Origin: JABDJX01 sp039942715
Lineage (GTDB): Bacteria; Pseudomonadota; Alphaproteobacteria; Rhodobacterales; Rhodobacteraceae
Assembly (NCBI GenBank): GCA_039942715.1
Contig: JBDVBY010000001.1
Location: 744,001 to 808,000, forward strand
Direction: 5' to 3'
Length of the DNA stretch: 64,000 bases
Shown: one piece after another, positions 16,442-24,506 of the stretch
Numbering within the stretch: position 1 is the first letter of the stretch
Layout of the letters: every line of letters begins with the position of its first letter
The notes under the pieces: model-generated
Seen by the model: the letters and a program-made list of their open reading frames with translations, nothing else
The model's database searches: none
Told to the model about the DNA's origin: nothing
Program-made: the position numbers and the translations under genes

Positions 16442-16525
16442 GAAAGCATTCGGACAGAAGACGCCGCAAGCAACGCGCCGCTTGGATTTTCTTTTTCTCT
16501 TTTCTCTGACTCCGCTTTCATGCAT
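16430..16525 (-). CDS. Possible small basic protein of 31 residues
   Basis: An ATG preceded by GAGGAGACA opens a short frame reading MHESGVREKRKRKSKRR followed by VACGVFCPNAFGDA. It is very basic in its first half and has two cysteines in the second. Its stop codon sits in the loop of the hairpin at 16421-16441, as is common for very short genes. The spacing from the ribosome binding site is only three bases. I do not recognise the family, and it may be a chance frame. Confidence 0.3.
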   Translation of the reverse strand: MHESGVREKRKRKSKRRVACGVFCPNAFGDA

Positions 16526-16569
16526 TGTCTCCTCACGCTCCACTAAAGAGAGCGACCAGAGGCGGACAG

Positions 16570-16872
16570 ATGACGAGCACCCTTCAAAAACCCGGGCTGG
16601 GCGTAGTGGCCTATTTTGCGCTGATGTTTTCACTTGGCGTCTATTTCATGTTCGCCAGTGTGCAGGGCGACTTTGGCCTGTTCCGACGCGTACAGATTGA
16701 AGCCGAAGCCGCAACGCTTAGCTTTGAGCGCGACAAGTTAGCAGAAGAAGTCGCCGCGCTTGAGAACAAAACACAGCGATTGAGCGACACCTATCTTGAT
16801 TTGGATTTGCTGGACCAACAGGCGCGCGATGTGCTTGGGCTGGTGCGCAGCGATGAGATTGTGTTGCACTAA
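16570..16872 (+). CDS. Septum formation initiator family protein (FtsB/DivIC-like)
   Basis: A 100-residue bitopic membrane protein with a short cytoplasmic start, one transmembrane helix (VVAYFALMFSLGVYFMFASVQG), then a coiled coil (EAEAATLSFERDKLAEEVAALENKTQRL) and a C-terminal LDLLDQQARDVLGLVRSDEIV segment, which is the FtsB/DivIC plan. Such proteins link early and late divisome components in the periplasm. The start at 16570 is chosen because the frame begins MTSTLQKPG directly before the helix; an upstream in-frame ATG would add 15 residues. In this bacterial group the gene is commonly found just before pdhA, as here. Confidence 0.8.
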   Translation: MTSTLQKPGLGVVAYFALMFSLGVYFMFASVQGDFGLFRRVQIEAEAATLSFERDKLAEEVAALENKTQRLSDTYLDLDLLDQQARDVLGLVRSDEIVLH

Positions 16873-16894
16873 GATTGTAAGCCGAAAAGAAAAA

Positions 16895-16914
16895 GGCGCC
16901 CCGAAAGGGACGCC
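16895..16914 (-). terminator. Intrinsic terminator of the VPLPA-CTERM gene
   Basis: On the minus strand GGCGTCCC-TTTC-GGGGCGCC forms a stem with one mismatch, followed by TTTTTCTTTTC, giving a good rho-independent terminator 27 bases after the VPLPA-CTERM gene. It may also serve the convergent FtsB-like gene. Confidence 0.75.
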
Positions 16915-16941
16915 ATTTCCGCGAGTGAGTAATTTTCGATC

Positions 16942-17511
16942 TTACGATTTACGGCGTCGCATAATCAGCAAACCGCCAAGTCCCACGAGCAGTAGAGCTG
17001 CAGAGGCTGGAAGTGGGACTTCGGTAACGCCTCGGCCGTATACTGCATAGTTGCTCAGTGCCTGAGCTTGACCTTGGGGACCTGAACCTGCGGTGGTAAA
17101 GAAGTACTCTAGGTCTGAAAGACCGCTTGAATAGAGATACGCGCCAAACGTATTCGACGCTTTCAATATAACGACAACTTCAGAGTAAGTATTGGCAATT
17201 ATGTCGAAACTGCTTGTTGCCCCACCGGAAAACGACCCTGCAGATTGCATCTCTGACCAATCCGTATGCCCGAACAAGCTGCCATCGGCATAGACCGCTC
17301 CATTTGCCGTAGCACCGACGAATTCATCTCCGCCGTTCACGTCGATCTGCTGCGCATTAGCGTTTTCAACGGGTAGTCCCCAACAGTCGTCGTATGCAGG
17401 ATTTGTGGTGGCGGAACCGCAATTGCTATCGGAAGTATAAGTCGCTGCGCTAGCGACAGACGCTCCAACTGCAAAAACAGCGGCCAATCCAACTGTCTTA
17501 TAAATTTCCAT
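16942..17511 (-). CDS. VPLPA-CTERM sorting-domain surface protein
   Basis: A 189-residue secreted protein with a signal peptide (MEIYKTVGLAAVFAVGASVASA) and a C-terminal VPLPASAALL motif, hydrophobic helix and basic tail MRRRKS. This is the rhodobacterial VPLPA-CTERM variant of the PEP-CTERM sorting signal, processed by an exosortase and usually tied to exopolysaccharide or surface display. The middle has an acidic beta-rich sequence with two cysteines near the N-terminus and no known enzyme motif. The start follows GGGGGAATTTTTGAG. No exosortase gene is in the window, so processing relies on a gene elsewhere. Confidence 0.85.
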   Translation of the reverse strand: MEIYKTVGLAAVFAVGASVASAATYTSDSNCGSATTNPAYDDCWGLPVENANAQQIDVNGGDEFVGATANGAVYADGSLFGHTDWSEMQSAGSFSGGATSSFDIIANTYSEVVVILKASNTFGAYLYSSGLSDLEYFFTTAGSGPQGQAQALSNYAVYGRGVTEVPLPASAALLLVGLGGLLIMRRRKS

Positions 17512-17768
17512 CTCAAAAATTCCCCCACGGAATCGTTACAATTGGATAAAGATTAGGCATCGACCCCTTTTTCTTCAACAATGGGCTTGCACAGTTCTTC
17601 GGTATTTAAAGGACAATACGCATGGTTTTTCTCCTTAAGGTTGTTTGCACCCACCGCATAGCACCTTTGCCAAATTGCCCTAGATTTGGGGGGTGCAATT
17701 CTTAGTCGCTTCCTGTAAGAAATGGTTTAACGTTGAACTATATTTCAGCCCGATGGGAGTTGCCACAC
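17512..17768. promoter_or_regulatory. Divergent promoter region between VPLPA gene and pdhA, with inverted repeats
   Basis: TTGCACCC at 17645-17652 is repeated in inverse as GGGTGCAA at 17691-17698. An inner pair, CAAAT at 17671-17675 and ATTTG at 17684-17688, lies between them. This is a plausible regulatory site for the pdh operon. On the minus strand, AAGGAGAAAAACC precedes a five-codon frame MRIVL and stop (about 17609-17626), which could be a leader or chance. No gene of ordinary size is present. Confidence 0.35.
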
Positions 17769-18779
17769 ATGGCCGCACGTAAAGCGACGAAGAAGTCGAA
17801 TGCCTCCAAAGAGGATTTATTGAAGTATTACAAAGAGATGCTTCTGATACGCCGGTTTGAGGAGAAGGCTGGCCAACTTTACGGCATGGGCTTAATTGGC
17901 GGGTTTTGTCACCTTTATATCGGACAGGAAGCGGTCGTTGTTGGGCTAGAGGCGACGACGAAAGAGGGCGACAAGCGCATCACCACCTATCGCGATCACG
18001 GTCATATGCTGGCCTGTGGTATGGACCCCAAGGGAATCATGGCCGAGTTGACGGGCCGCGAAGGCGGGTTTTCTGCCGGTAAGGGTGGCTCGATGCACAT
18101 GTTCAGCAAGGAAAAAGACTTTTACGGTGGGCATGGCATTGTGGGCGCAAACGTACCCCTTGGTGCAGGTCTGGCGTTTGCTGACAAGTATAAGGGCAAT
18201 GACAACGTGACCTTTACCTACTTTGGTGATGGCGCGGCCAACCAGGGTCAGGTTTATGAGACCTATAACATGGCGCAGTTGTGGGAATTGCCGGTGATTT
18301 TTGTCATCGAGAACAACCAATACGCCATGGGCACAAGCGTGCAGCGCGCGACCAAGTCGCCGTCCCTGTGGGAACGTGGTGCGGCCTATGGCATTGAAGG
18401 CATGGCCGTGGATGGCATGGATGTGCTGGCTGTGAAAGCGGCCGGAGAGAAGGCGGTTGAGTACTGCCGCGCTGGCAAAGGCCCCTACATTCTAGAGGTG
18501 AACACTTATCGCTATCGCGGGCACTCAATGTCGGATCCGGCCAAGTACCGCACGCGCGACGAGGTGCAAAAGATGCGCGAAGAGCGTGACGCGATTGAGC
18601 AGGTGCGCAAGCGGCTACTTGAGGGCGATGCGACCGAAGATGAGCTGAAGGCCATCGACAAAGACATCAAAGCGATCGTGAATGAGGCGGCGGAGTTCTC
18701 TAAGGAAAGCCCCGAGCCTGCGTTGGCCGAGCTTTGGACTGATATATACGTAGACGGCCACGCGCCGCAAAGCGCATGA
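17769..18779 (+). CDS. pdhA: Pyruvate dehydrogenase E1 component, alpha subunit
   Basis: A 336-residue thiamine-diphosphate-binding subunit of the heterotetrameric E1, which decarboxylates pyruvate and acetylates lipoyl groups. Signature elements are LIRRFEEKAGQLYG, the HLYIGQEAV segment, TYRDHGH, the TPP motif GDGAANQGQVYE ending in ENNQYAMGT, and the phosphorylation-loop-like YRYRGHSMSDPAKYR. The start at 17769 is preceded by GGGAG; the frame extends 12 codons further up without a site. It heads an operon with a small membrane protein, pdhB, a small unknown protein and pdhC. Confidence 0.96.
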   Translation: MAARKATKKSNASKEDLLKYYKEMLLIRRFEEKAGQLYGMGLIGGFCHLYIGQEAVVVGLEATTKEGDKRITTYRDHGHMLACGMDPKGIMAELTGREGGFSAGKGGSMHMFSKEKDFYGGHGIVGANVPLGAGLAFADKYKGNDNVTFTYFGDGAANQGQVYETYNMAQLWELPVIFVIENNQYAMGTSVQRATKSPSLWERGAAYGIEGMAVDGMDVLAVKAAGEKAVEYCRAGKGPYILEVNTYRYRGHSMSDPAKYRTRDEVQKMREERDAIEQVRKRLLEGDATEDELKAIDKDIKAIVNEAAEFSKESPEPALAELWTDIYVDGHAPQSA

Positions 18780-18790
18780 TTGTGTGATCA

Positions 18791-19261
18791 ATGTCGGGTC
18801 TCTTCGTCATCCTCATTATACTGTTGGCAGTTGTCGTCAGCTCTTTGATCCCGGCTGTCATCTCGAGATGGTTGATGAGCGCCGTATTCAAACGCCGCGT
18901 GTTCTTTGGAATGATCCTGCTGGCGATGGTACTGGGCGTTCTGTTCACAACGGTAGGGTATTTTGGCTTGGTATGGATTTCAAAGGGCACGATCGACATG
19001 CAGGCCATGCAAGACCTAGAGTCGTCAATGACCCCTGCGGGCGGCGTCCTTTTGATGCTTTTCAACTTCATGCTGCAAGTCCTGATACTAACGTTTATTG
19101 TCCCAGATCAGAACATGGAATTGATTGCTGGCTGGAAGTGGGCGGTGGTCTTGGTGCTGCAATTCGTGGTGATCGCCCTTATCGTCATTGCAGTGGCCTT
19201 TCTCCTAGGAAGCATCGGCGCATCCGCACAGACATCACAGATTTTGACTAGAGTGGTATAA
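18791..19261 (+). CDS. Unrecognised four-helix membrane protein inside the pdh operon
   Basis: A 156-residue hydrophobic protein lying 11 bases after pdhA and 4 bases before pdhB. Four transmembrane segments can be read: about 3-25, 38-62, 82-104 and 118-142 (FVILIILLAVVVSSLIPAVI, FFGMILLAMVLGVLFTTVGYFGLVW, GGVLLMLFNFMLQVLILTFIV, AVVLVLQFVVIALIVIAVAFLLG). No conserved polar motif or known family was recognised. The tight spacing indicates co-transcription with the pyruvate dehydrogenase genes. Whether it has any link to the complex is unknown. Confidence 0.65.
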   Translation: MSGLFVILIILLAVVVSSLIPAVISRWLMSAVFKRRVFFGMILLAMVLGVLFTTVGYFGLVWISKGTIDMQAMQDLESSMTPAGGVLLMLFNFMLQVLILTFIVPDQNMELIAGWKWAVVLVLQFVVIALIVIAVAFLLGSIGASAQTSQILTRVV

Positions 19262-19265
19262 GAAC

Positions 19266-20645
19266 ATGGCAACCGAAATACTCATGCCCGCCCTTTCGCC
19301 AACGATGGAAGAAGGCACGCTGGCCAAATGGCTGGTCAAAGAGGGCGATACCGTCTCTTCAGGCGACATCATGGCGGAAATCGAGACCGACAAAGCCACG
19401 ATGGAATTTGAAGCCGTCGACGAGGGCATCGTTGGGAAAATCCTGATTGCTGAGGGCACCGAAGGTGTCAAAGTAAACACCGCCATCGCCGTTCTGATCG
19501 AAGAGGGCGAAAGCGCGGATGACATCGCGGCACCGGCGGCTGCGTCCGCCGCGGGCGAAGAAGCGGCTCCCGCAGGGAACTCTGATGAGGACGCCCCTGC
19601 CCCGGCAGCAGCCAAACCTGTCACGTCTGTGAACCGCGAGCCGGATTATCCCGAAGGCACGGAAATGGTCAGCACCACGGTGCGCGAAGCCTTGCGCGAT
19701 GCAATGGCCGAAGAGATGCGGCGCGATGACAGCGTTTTCTTGATGGGCGAAGAAGTCGCTGAGTATCAGGGCGCTTATAAGATCAGCCAAGGTTTGCTGG
19801 ACGAGTTCGGCGCGAAACGCGTAATTGATACGCCGATCACAGAGCATGGCTTTGCTGGCGTTGGCGTTGGTGCGTCATGGGGCGGTTTGCGCCCGATTGT
19901 GGAATTCATGACGTGGAACTTTGCCATGCAGGCGATTGACCACATCATCAACTCTGCGGCTAAAACGCTTTACATGTCGGGCGGTCAGATGGGCTCTCCC
20001 ATCGTTTTCCGTGGTCCCAACGGTGCAGCCGCGCGCGTAGGCGCTCAGCACTCTCAGGATTACGCGGCATGGTATGCAAGCGTTCCCGGTCTATACGTGG
20101 TGCAGCCCTATTCGGCGGCTGACGCGAAGGGTCTTTTGAAAACAGCGATCCGTGAGAATAACCCGGTTTGTTTCTTGGAAAACGAGATCATGTACGGGCA
20201 ATCCTTTGATGTGCCCAAGCTGGATGATTTCACCATTCCGTTCGGCAAGGCACGCATCTGGCGTGAAGGCGAGGATGTGACCATCGTAAGCTGGGGCATC
20301 GGGATGAAATACGCTTTGGAGGCCGCTGATGAACTGGCCAAAGAAGGTGTCTCGGCCGAAGTCATCGACATGCGCACCTTGCGTCCGCTGGATATCGAAA
20401 CTGTTATTCGTTCGGTACAGAAAACCAACCGCTGCGTGACTGTTGAAGAAGCTTGGCCCGTCGCGTCGATGTCTGATCACATCGGCTCGGAAATCATGCG
20501 CGAAGCGTTTGATTATCTGGATGCGCCCGTGTTGGCCTGCACCGGGAAAGACGTGCCGATGCCTTACGCCGCGAACCTTGAAAAACTGGCGCTGACCAAC
20601 ACCAAAGAGGTGATCGACGCTGTTAAAGCTGTGACGTATCGGTAG
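19266..20645 (+). CDS. pdhB: Pyruvate dehydrogenase E1 component, beta subunit, with N-terminal lipoyl domain
   Basis: A 459-residue protein with a lipoyl domain (about 1-78; lipoylated lysine in ETDKATMEFEAVDEG), an Ala/Pro-rich linker (about 80-115), and the transketolase-like E1 beta domain (MVSTTVREALRDAMAEEMRRDDSVFLMGEEV onward, with HGFAGVGVGASWGGLRPIVEFM and a C-terminal TVEEAWPVASM segment). The extra lipoyl domain on E1 beta is a known alphaproteobacterial arrangement. Its lipoyl domain is nearly identical in sequence to that of pdhC, which suggests recent duplication or gene conversion. Confidence 0.96.
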   Translation: MATEILMPALSPTMEEGTLAKWLVKEGDTVSSGDIMAEIETDKATMEFEAVDEGIVGKILIAEGTEGVKVNTAIAVLIEEGESADDIAAPAAASAAGEEAAPAGNSDEDAPAPAAAKPVTSVNREPDYPEGTEMVSTTVREALRDAMAEEMRRDDSVFLMGEEVAEYQGAYKISQGLLDEFGAKRVIDTPITEHGFAGVGVGASWGGLRPIVEFMTWNFAMQAIDHIINSAAKTLYMSGGQMGSPIVFRGPNGAAARVGAQHSQDYAAWYASVPGLYVVQPYSAADAKGLLKTAIRENNPVCFLENEIMYGQSFDVPKLDDFTIPFGKARIWREGEDVTIVSWGIGMKYALEAADELAKEGVSAEVIDMRTLRPLDIETVIRSVQKTNRCVTVEEAWPVASMSDHIGSEIMREAFDYLDAPVLACTGKDVPMPYAANLEKLALTNTKEVIDAVKAVTYR

Positions 20646-20651
20646 GGGTTG

Positions 20652-20909
20652 ATGCAAGTCTTGGGTCTAGATCGTGCCACTGAAAGTTATCGCGTCGTGA
20701 TTGATGTGGATGGCAAGGACGTGGTCGCCTGGGTGCCCGAGCGCCTTGCCGTTGACCTCAAGATCGGCGCACGCCCCAGCCATCAGGCGGCTTATGTCTG
20801 GATGGCCGGGTATGAGAAGAAGATAGAAAAAGCGATTGCGCAACTGGTCCGGGGATCGGGCAAACCGCGCAAACCATTTGACCAGATTACGCTTGTGAAG
20901 GAACACTGA
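20652..20909 (+). CDS. Small unrecognised protein between pdhB and pdhC
   Basis: An 85-residue soluble protein beginning MQVLGLDRATESYRVVIDVDGKDVVAWVPERLA and ending in a basic helix (YEKKIEKAIAQLVRGSGKPRKPFDQI). The start is the ATG after GGTAGGGGTTG; a TTG directly before it is possible. It lies one base before pdhC, so it is translated within the pdh operon. The length and the beta-start/helix-end plan are reminiscent of DUF1488-type proteins, but I cannot make that assignment. No catalytic motif is seen. Confidence 0.65.
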   Translation: MQVLGLDRATESYRVVIDVDGKDVVAWVPERLAVDLKIGARPSHQAAYVWMAGYEKKIEKAIAQLVRGSGKPRKPFDQITLVKEH

Positions 20910-20910
20910 C

Positions 20911-22218
20911 ATGCCAACCGAAATCCTGATGCCCGCGCTGTCTCCGACGATGGAGGAAGGCACGCTTGCGAAATGGCTGGTCAAAGAGGGCGACACGGTT
21001 GCCTCTGGCGATTTGTTGGCCGAGATCGAAACCGACAAGGCGACGATGGAATTTGAAGCCGTCGATGAAGGCACGGTTGGCAAGCTGCTGATTGCCGAAG
21101 GGTCGGAAGGCGTCAAAGTGAACACCGCCATCGCCGTTCTGCTGGAAGACGGCGAAAGTGCGGATGGCATTGGCGAGGCGTCAGCGCCCGCCCCAAAAGA
21201 AGAAGCCCCCAAAGCCGAAGCCGAAGCAGCCCCTGCGAGTGGTACTGACAGCGTTGGCGGAAGCCCTGCCCCGGCAGCCCCTGCGCGCGCCGATGGAGAT
21301 CGCGTTTTTGCTTCCCCTCTTGCGCGCCGCATTGCCGCTGACAAAGGTCTGGATCTGTCCGAGATCAAAGGGTCCGGCCCCAAAGGGCGCATCGTTAAAG
21401 CAGACGTTGAGAACGCCACACCGGGCGCTGCGAAGCCAGCTGCTTCTGCGGCGGCGGCACCTGCTGCTGCAAGCGCTCCCGCCGCTGGGCCAAGCACCGC
21501 ACAGGTTGTTGCGATGTACCAAGACCGCGACTACGAAGAAATTGCACTCGACGGCATGCGCAAAACCATTGCTGCACGTCTGACTGAGGCCAAGCAGACC
21601 ATCCCGCACTTCTATCTGCGCCGAGACATCCAGCTTGATGCCCTGCTCAAGTTCCGCAGCCAGTTAAACAAACAACTCGAAGCACGCGGCGTGAAACTGA
21701 GCGTCAACGACTTCATCATCAAGGCCTGTGCTCTTGCGCTGCAAACCGTACCAGACGCCAACGCTGTTTGGGCAGGCGATCGGATGTTGAAGTTGACGCC
21801 CTCCGATGTCGCCGTTGCGGTGGCCATCGAAGGCGGTCTGTTCACGCCTGTTCTGCGCGACGCCGAGATGAAGTCACTCTCCGCGCTCTCCGCCGAAATG
21901 AAAGACCTCGCGAGCCGCGCCCGTGACCGCAAGCTTGCGCCGCACGAATACCAGGGCGGCAGCTTTGCCATCTCGAACCTTGGCATGTTCGGCATCGACA
22001 ACTTTGATGCGGTAATCAACCCGCCACACGGCGCGATTTTGGCCGTGGGTGCCGGTGCGAAGAAACCTGTGGTCGATGCGGACGGCAACGTCGCCGTTGC
22101 TACGGTGATGTCCGTAACACTCTCCGTCGATCACCGGGTGATTGATGGCGCGATGGGCGCCGAACTTCTTACGGCGATCAAAGACAACCTCGAAAACCCA
22201 ATGACGATGCTGGCATGA
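20911..22218 (+). CDS. pdhC: Pyruvate dehydrogenase E2, dihydrolipoamide acetyltransferase
   Basis: A 435-residue core enzyme transferring the acetyl group from lipoyl to CoA. One lipoyl domain (about 1-78, lysine in ETDKATMEFEAVDEG), a long Ala/Pro/Glu linker, a peripheral-subunit-binding domain (ASPLARRIAADKGLDLSEIKGSGPKGRIV), a second Ala-rich linker and the catalytic domain ending with the active-site motif DHRVIDGAMGA are visible. The E3 gene does not follow here; instead a small lipoprotein gene overlaps the stop by four bases (ATGA). Confidence 0.96.
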   Translation: MPTEILMPALSPTMEEGTLAKWLVKEGDTVASGDLLAEIETDKATMEFEAVDEGTVGKLLIAEGSEGVKVNTAIAVLLEDGESADGIGEASAPAPKEEAPKAEAEAAPASGTDSVGGSPAPAAPARADGDRVFASPLARRIAADKGLDLSEIKGSGPKGRIVKADVENATPGAAKPAASAAAAPAAASAPAAGPSTAQVVAMYQDRDYEEIALDGMRKTIAARLTEAKQTIPHFYLRRDIQLDALLKFRSQLNKQLEARGVKLSVNDFIIKACALALQTVPDANAVWAGDRMLKLTPSDVAVAVAIEGGLFTPVLRDAEMKSLSALSAEMKDLASRARDRKLAPHEYQGGSFAISNLGMFGIDNFDAVINPPHGAILAVGAGAKKPVVDADGNVAVATVMSVTLSVDHRVIDGAMGAELLTAIKDNLENPMTMLA

Positions 22219-22502
22219 GGGGTTTGATCGCCTTTTCATTTCTGATGGGACTTGTCGCGTGCAGCACAGGCCCGGAGACGGCGACGTTTTCTTGCACCAG
22301 AGGTCCCGAAATTGCGATCGTTTATAGTGACGACACCGCGATCCTCACATTTGCCGACGGGCGCACGGAAGTTCTGCCGAGCGATCCGAACCGCCCGGGC
22401 TTTTACGCCAAATCTGGTCTTGTCTGGTCTGAAACGGCCTTTCGCACAGGGCGTCTGACCAATGCCACCAGCAGCTATTCCTGCGATCAAAGTTCTGTCT
22501 GA
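22215..22502 (+). CDS. MliC-like lipoprotein (putative lysozyme inhibitor)
   Basis: A 95-residue lipoprotein with a short signal and lipobox (LVAC, Cys at 16). The mature part has a FSCTRGPEIAIVYSDDTAILTFADGRTEVLP stretch resembling the MliC/PliC family of C-type lysozyme inhibitors, and a distal cysteine near the C-terminus that could pair with the one in FSC. It would sit in the periplasm anchored to a membrane. Translational coupling to pdhC is probably only positional. The family assignment rests on pattern recognition. Confidence 0.65.
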   Translation: MRGLIAFSFLMGLVACSTGPETATFSCTRGPEIAIVYSDDTAILTFADGRTEVLPSDPNRPGFYAKSGLVWSETAFRTGRLTNATSSYSCDQSSV

Positions 22503-22505
22503 GCC

Positions 22506-22994
22506 ATGAGCAAACATCCCACAATCCTGACAAGCGAAGATATCGCCGCGATGGAAGGCCTTGCAAAAACGCACTTCGCCAATCCAAACGCGCAGCGTAT
22601 CAACAAATCGCTTGGCGATGCGACCGGGCTGACTGGTTTGGGTATCCACATTATCGAGGTTGAACCGGGGTTTGAGACCACAGAGAAACACGTACACTTT
22701 TTCGAAGATGAGGCGGTCTATGTGCTTTCGGGCACGGCCACGGCAGAGATTGGCGATGAACAATTCCCCATCAAGCAGGGCGATTTCATTGGCTATCCCA
22801 AGAATGGCGAACCGCACACGATCTACAACACTGGCTCGGAAACGTTTCGCTGTATGGTCATCGGCCAACGTCTGGCGCACGACGTCGCCGATTACACACG
22901 GTTGAACAAACGCATCTATCGCAATGAAGGCCGCTCCTATGAAGTGGCGGATATTGACGCGTTGAGCTTTCCAAACGCGGGCGCGAAGACGTAG
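22506..22994 (+). CDS. Cupin-domain protein, copy 1
   Basis: A 162-residue single-domain cupin. The first cupin motif is represented by EKHVHFFEDEAVYVLSG (possible metal ligands H and E) and the second by GDFIGYPKNGEPHTIYNTGSE. The N-terminal TSEDIAAMEGLAKTHF and the C-terminal GQRLAHDVADYTRLNKRIYRNEG are shared with the cupin at 24507-24992, showing that the two are paralogs. The enzyme activity or ligand is not predictable. It is three bases after the MliC-like gene and stops exactly where the convergent repeat-protein gene stops. Confidence 0.82.
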   Translation: MSKHPTILTSEDIAAMEGLAKTHFANPNAQRINKSLGDATGLTGLGIHIIEVEPGFETTEKHVHFFEDEAVYVLSGTATAEIGDEQFPIKQGDFIGYPKNGEPHTIYNTGSETFRCMVIGQRLAHDVADYTRLNKRIYRNEGRSYEVADIDALSFPNAGAKT

Positions 22995-24374
22995 TCAATT
23001 CACAGAGACGCCGTCGGCATCAATCCCGTCAGCCAAGGCCGGGCCAACGAAGGTGACAACGCCTCGACCTGCATCGTCTTGTTGGGCTTCCAATCCGGTT
23101 TTATTCCCATCGTCATTGCCACTAGCCATAGAATTGACGACGCTGATGAAAAGATTGCCTGCGTCTTCTTCTTCAAAAACGAACCCCTTGCTGCCGTTGG
23201 CCAAAGCCTCGACACCGACCAAGGTCGCGCCAATCCCACCTGCATCTTCTTCCGAAAGCTTGATCCCATCATCGCTGTTTGATGAGTAGCTCCCGCCAAT
23301 AACCGTCAGGTGGATACTGCCTGAGTCTTCCTCATCAAAATCAATACCTTCGTCGAGATTTCCGATAACATTCACATCCAGAAGCGATGCAACAATCCTA
23401 CCTGGACCAGTCTCATCGACGTCGAACCCGTCGTCTACATCAATGCTGAATTCGTACGATGCGACCGAGCCGTTGTCGTAAAGATCGACTTCGCGCTCAA
23501 TGCACGCATCGTCGGGCGACCCGATGACCTTGGCAGGAATGTCGCCCCTTTCACGCGCACCTTGATCAAACGCAGCATAGTCTGGATACGGCAGGTAGGC
23601 CTCCAGCACATCGGGGTGACAATAAATGCCGTTGAAATCAAAACTCGTATCGAACGCTTGAACAATAACGCTGCCCTCTTGGCCTTCGTCCAACTCGACG
23701 CCGTCGGCGCCAATGCCGGTAAAGCGGGATGACGCAAACCGCGCTGTGATGTCGCCCGGCCCACGTTCATCAACACGCAAACCATCCGCATCCAAGGTTC
23801 CATTGCCCACGTCTGTCACAGTGACATCTTGCAGCGCGACAGAAATGCTCGCCGCTGACCCGCTGGTGCCACAGTCATCGGCCAGCACACAATCCGAAAC
23901 ATGGATGCCATGCCCGGCCACACCTTCGACCAACACTGTGTCCAACCGCAAAGATACCGTGCCCGTCTTATCCGCAGGCACCGCGACAAACACGCCTTTG
24001 CCCGCCCGGTTTTTATCGCGCGCGGTGATGCTAAAGCCGCCCGGACCTTTGAACCCAAGGCGAGCGACGTCTAAATCAGCACCGTTGATCACCGCCAGCA
24101 GCGTGATGTTGCGTTTGGATGTCACCGCCTGATTTTCACCGATGATGGATAGCGGCGCCGCCCCCTCATAAACAAGCGTCTCGCTGATTGCGATATCTCC
24201 GGGCGAGTCGATCACAATGAAAGAGGTCCCGCCACTGGCTTCAGCCGCCGCAAGAACCGCGCGCAAGCTGCCTTTCCCTTCATTGGCTGTCGACGTTACG
24301 ACAAAAGTATCCGCAAAAGCCGGGACTGCAGCGCAAAAAAGTAAGGCTGACAGAAGGGAGGTGCGCAAGATCAT
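22995..24374 (-). CDS. Secreted acidic parallel beta-helix repeat protein
   Basis: A 459-residue exported protein (signal MILRTSLLSALLFCAAVPAFA). It begins with TSTANEGKGSLRAVLAAAEAS, typical of CSLREAI-like starts of beta-helix proteins. From about residue 190 it carries degenerate repeats of roughly 23-30 residues with the pattern N..DGI.LDE..G.G, for example DGLRVDERGPGDI, DGVELDEGQEGSV, EGIDFDEEDSGSI, DGIKLSEEDAGGI and KGFVFEEEDAGNL. The many Asp/Glu residues suggest calcium binding. It is probably a surface or periplasmic adhesin-like protein; no pectinase catalytic residues were seen. It lies between two cupin paralogs. Confidence 0.7.
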   Translation of the reverse strand: MILRTSLLSALLFCAAVPAFADTFVVTSTANEGKGSLRAVLAAAEASGGTSFIVIDSPGDIAISETLVYEGAAPLSIIGENQAVTSKRNITLLAVINGADLDVARLGFKGPGGFSITARDKNRAGKGVFVAVPADKTGTVSLRLDTVLVEGVAGHGIHVSDCVLADDCGTSGSAASISVALQDVTVTDVGNGTLDADGLRVDERGPGDITARFASSRFTGIGADGVELDEGQEGSVIVQAFDTSFDFNGIYCHPDVLEAYLPYPDYAAFDQGARERGDIPAKVIGSPDDACIEREVDLYDNGSVASYEFSIDVDDGFDVDETGPGRIVASLLDVNVIGNLDEGIDFDEEDSGSIHLTVIGGSYSSNSDDGIKLSEEDAGGIGATLVGVEALANGSKGFVFEEEDAGNLFISVVNSMASGNDDGNKTGLEAQQDDAGRGVVTFVGPALADGIDADGVSVN

Positions 24375-24506
24375 GGTTTTTTCCGTTGGTTGAGTTCCGA
24401 CTGTGTCGATAGCTTTAGCGTGTCACACCGCAATGAGCAGTTCGAGCACATTAACCCGATCATCATGCTTTGTTGATATCGCCATACCGCCAAGGGGAGA
24501 ACCGGT

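Noticed and set aside
17609..17626. Five-codon leader frame MRIVL with a strong ribosome binding site
   Set aside because: It is attractive as an attenuator leader, but there is no alternative terminator structure after it and the gene downstream is not biosynthetic; kept only as a note in the intergenic entry.
18784..19251. Alternative plus-strand frame of 155 codons over the pdh membrane protein
   Set aside because: It overlaps in another frame; the hydrophobic frame at 18791 has regular transmembrane segments and better spacing to its neighbours.
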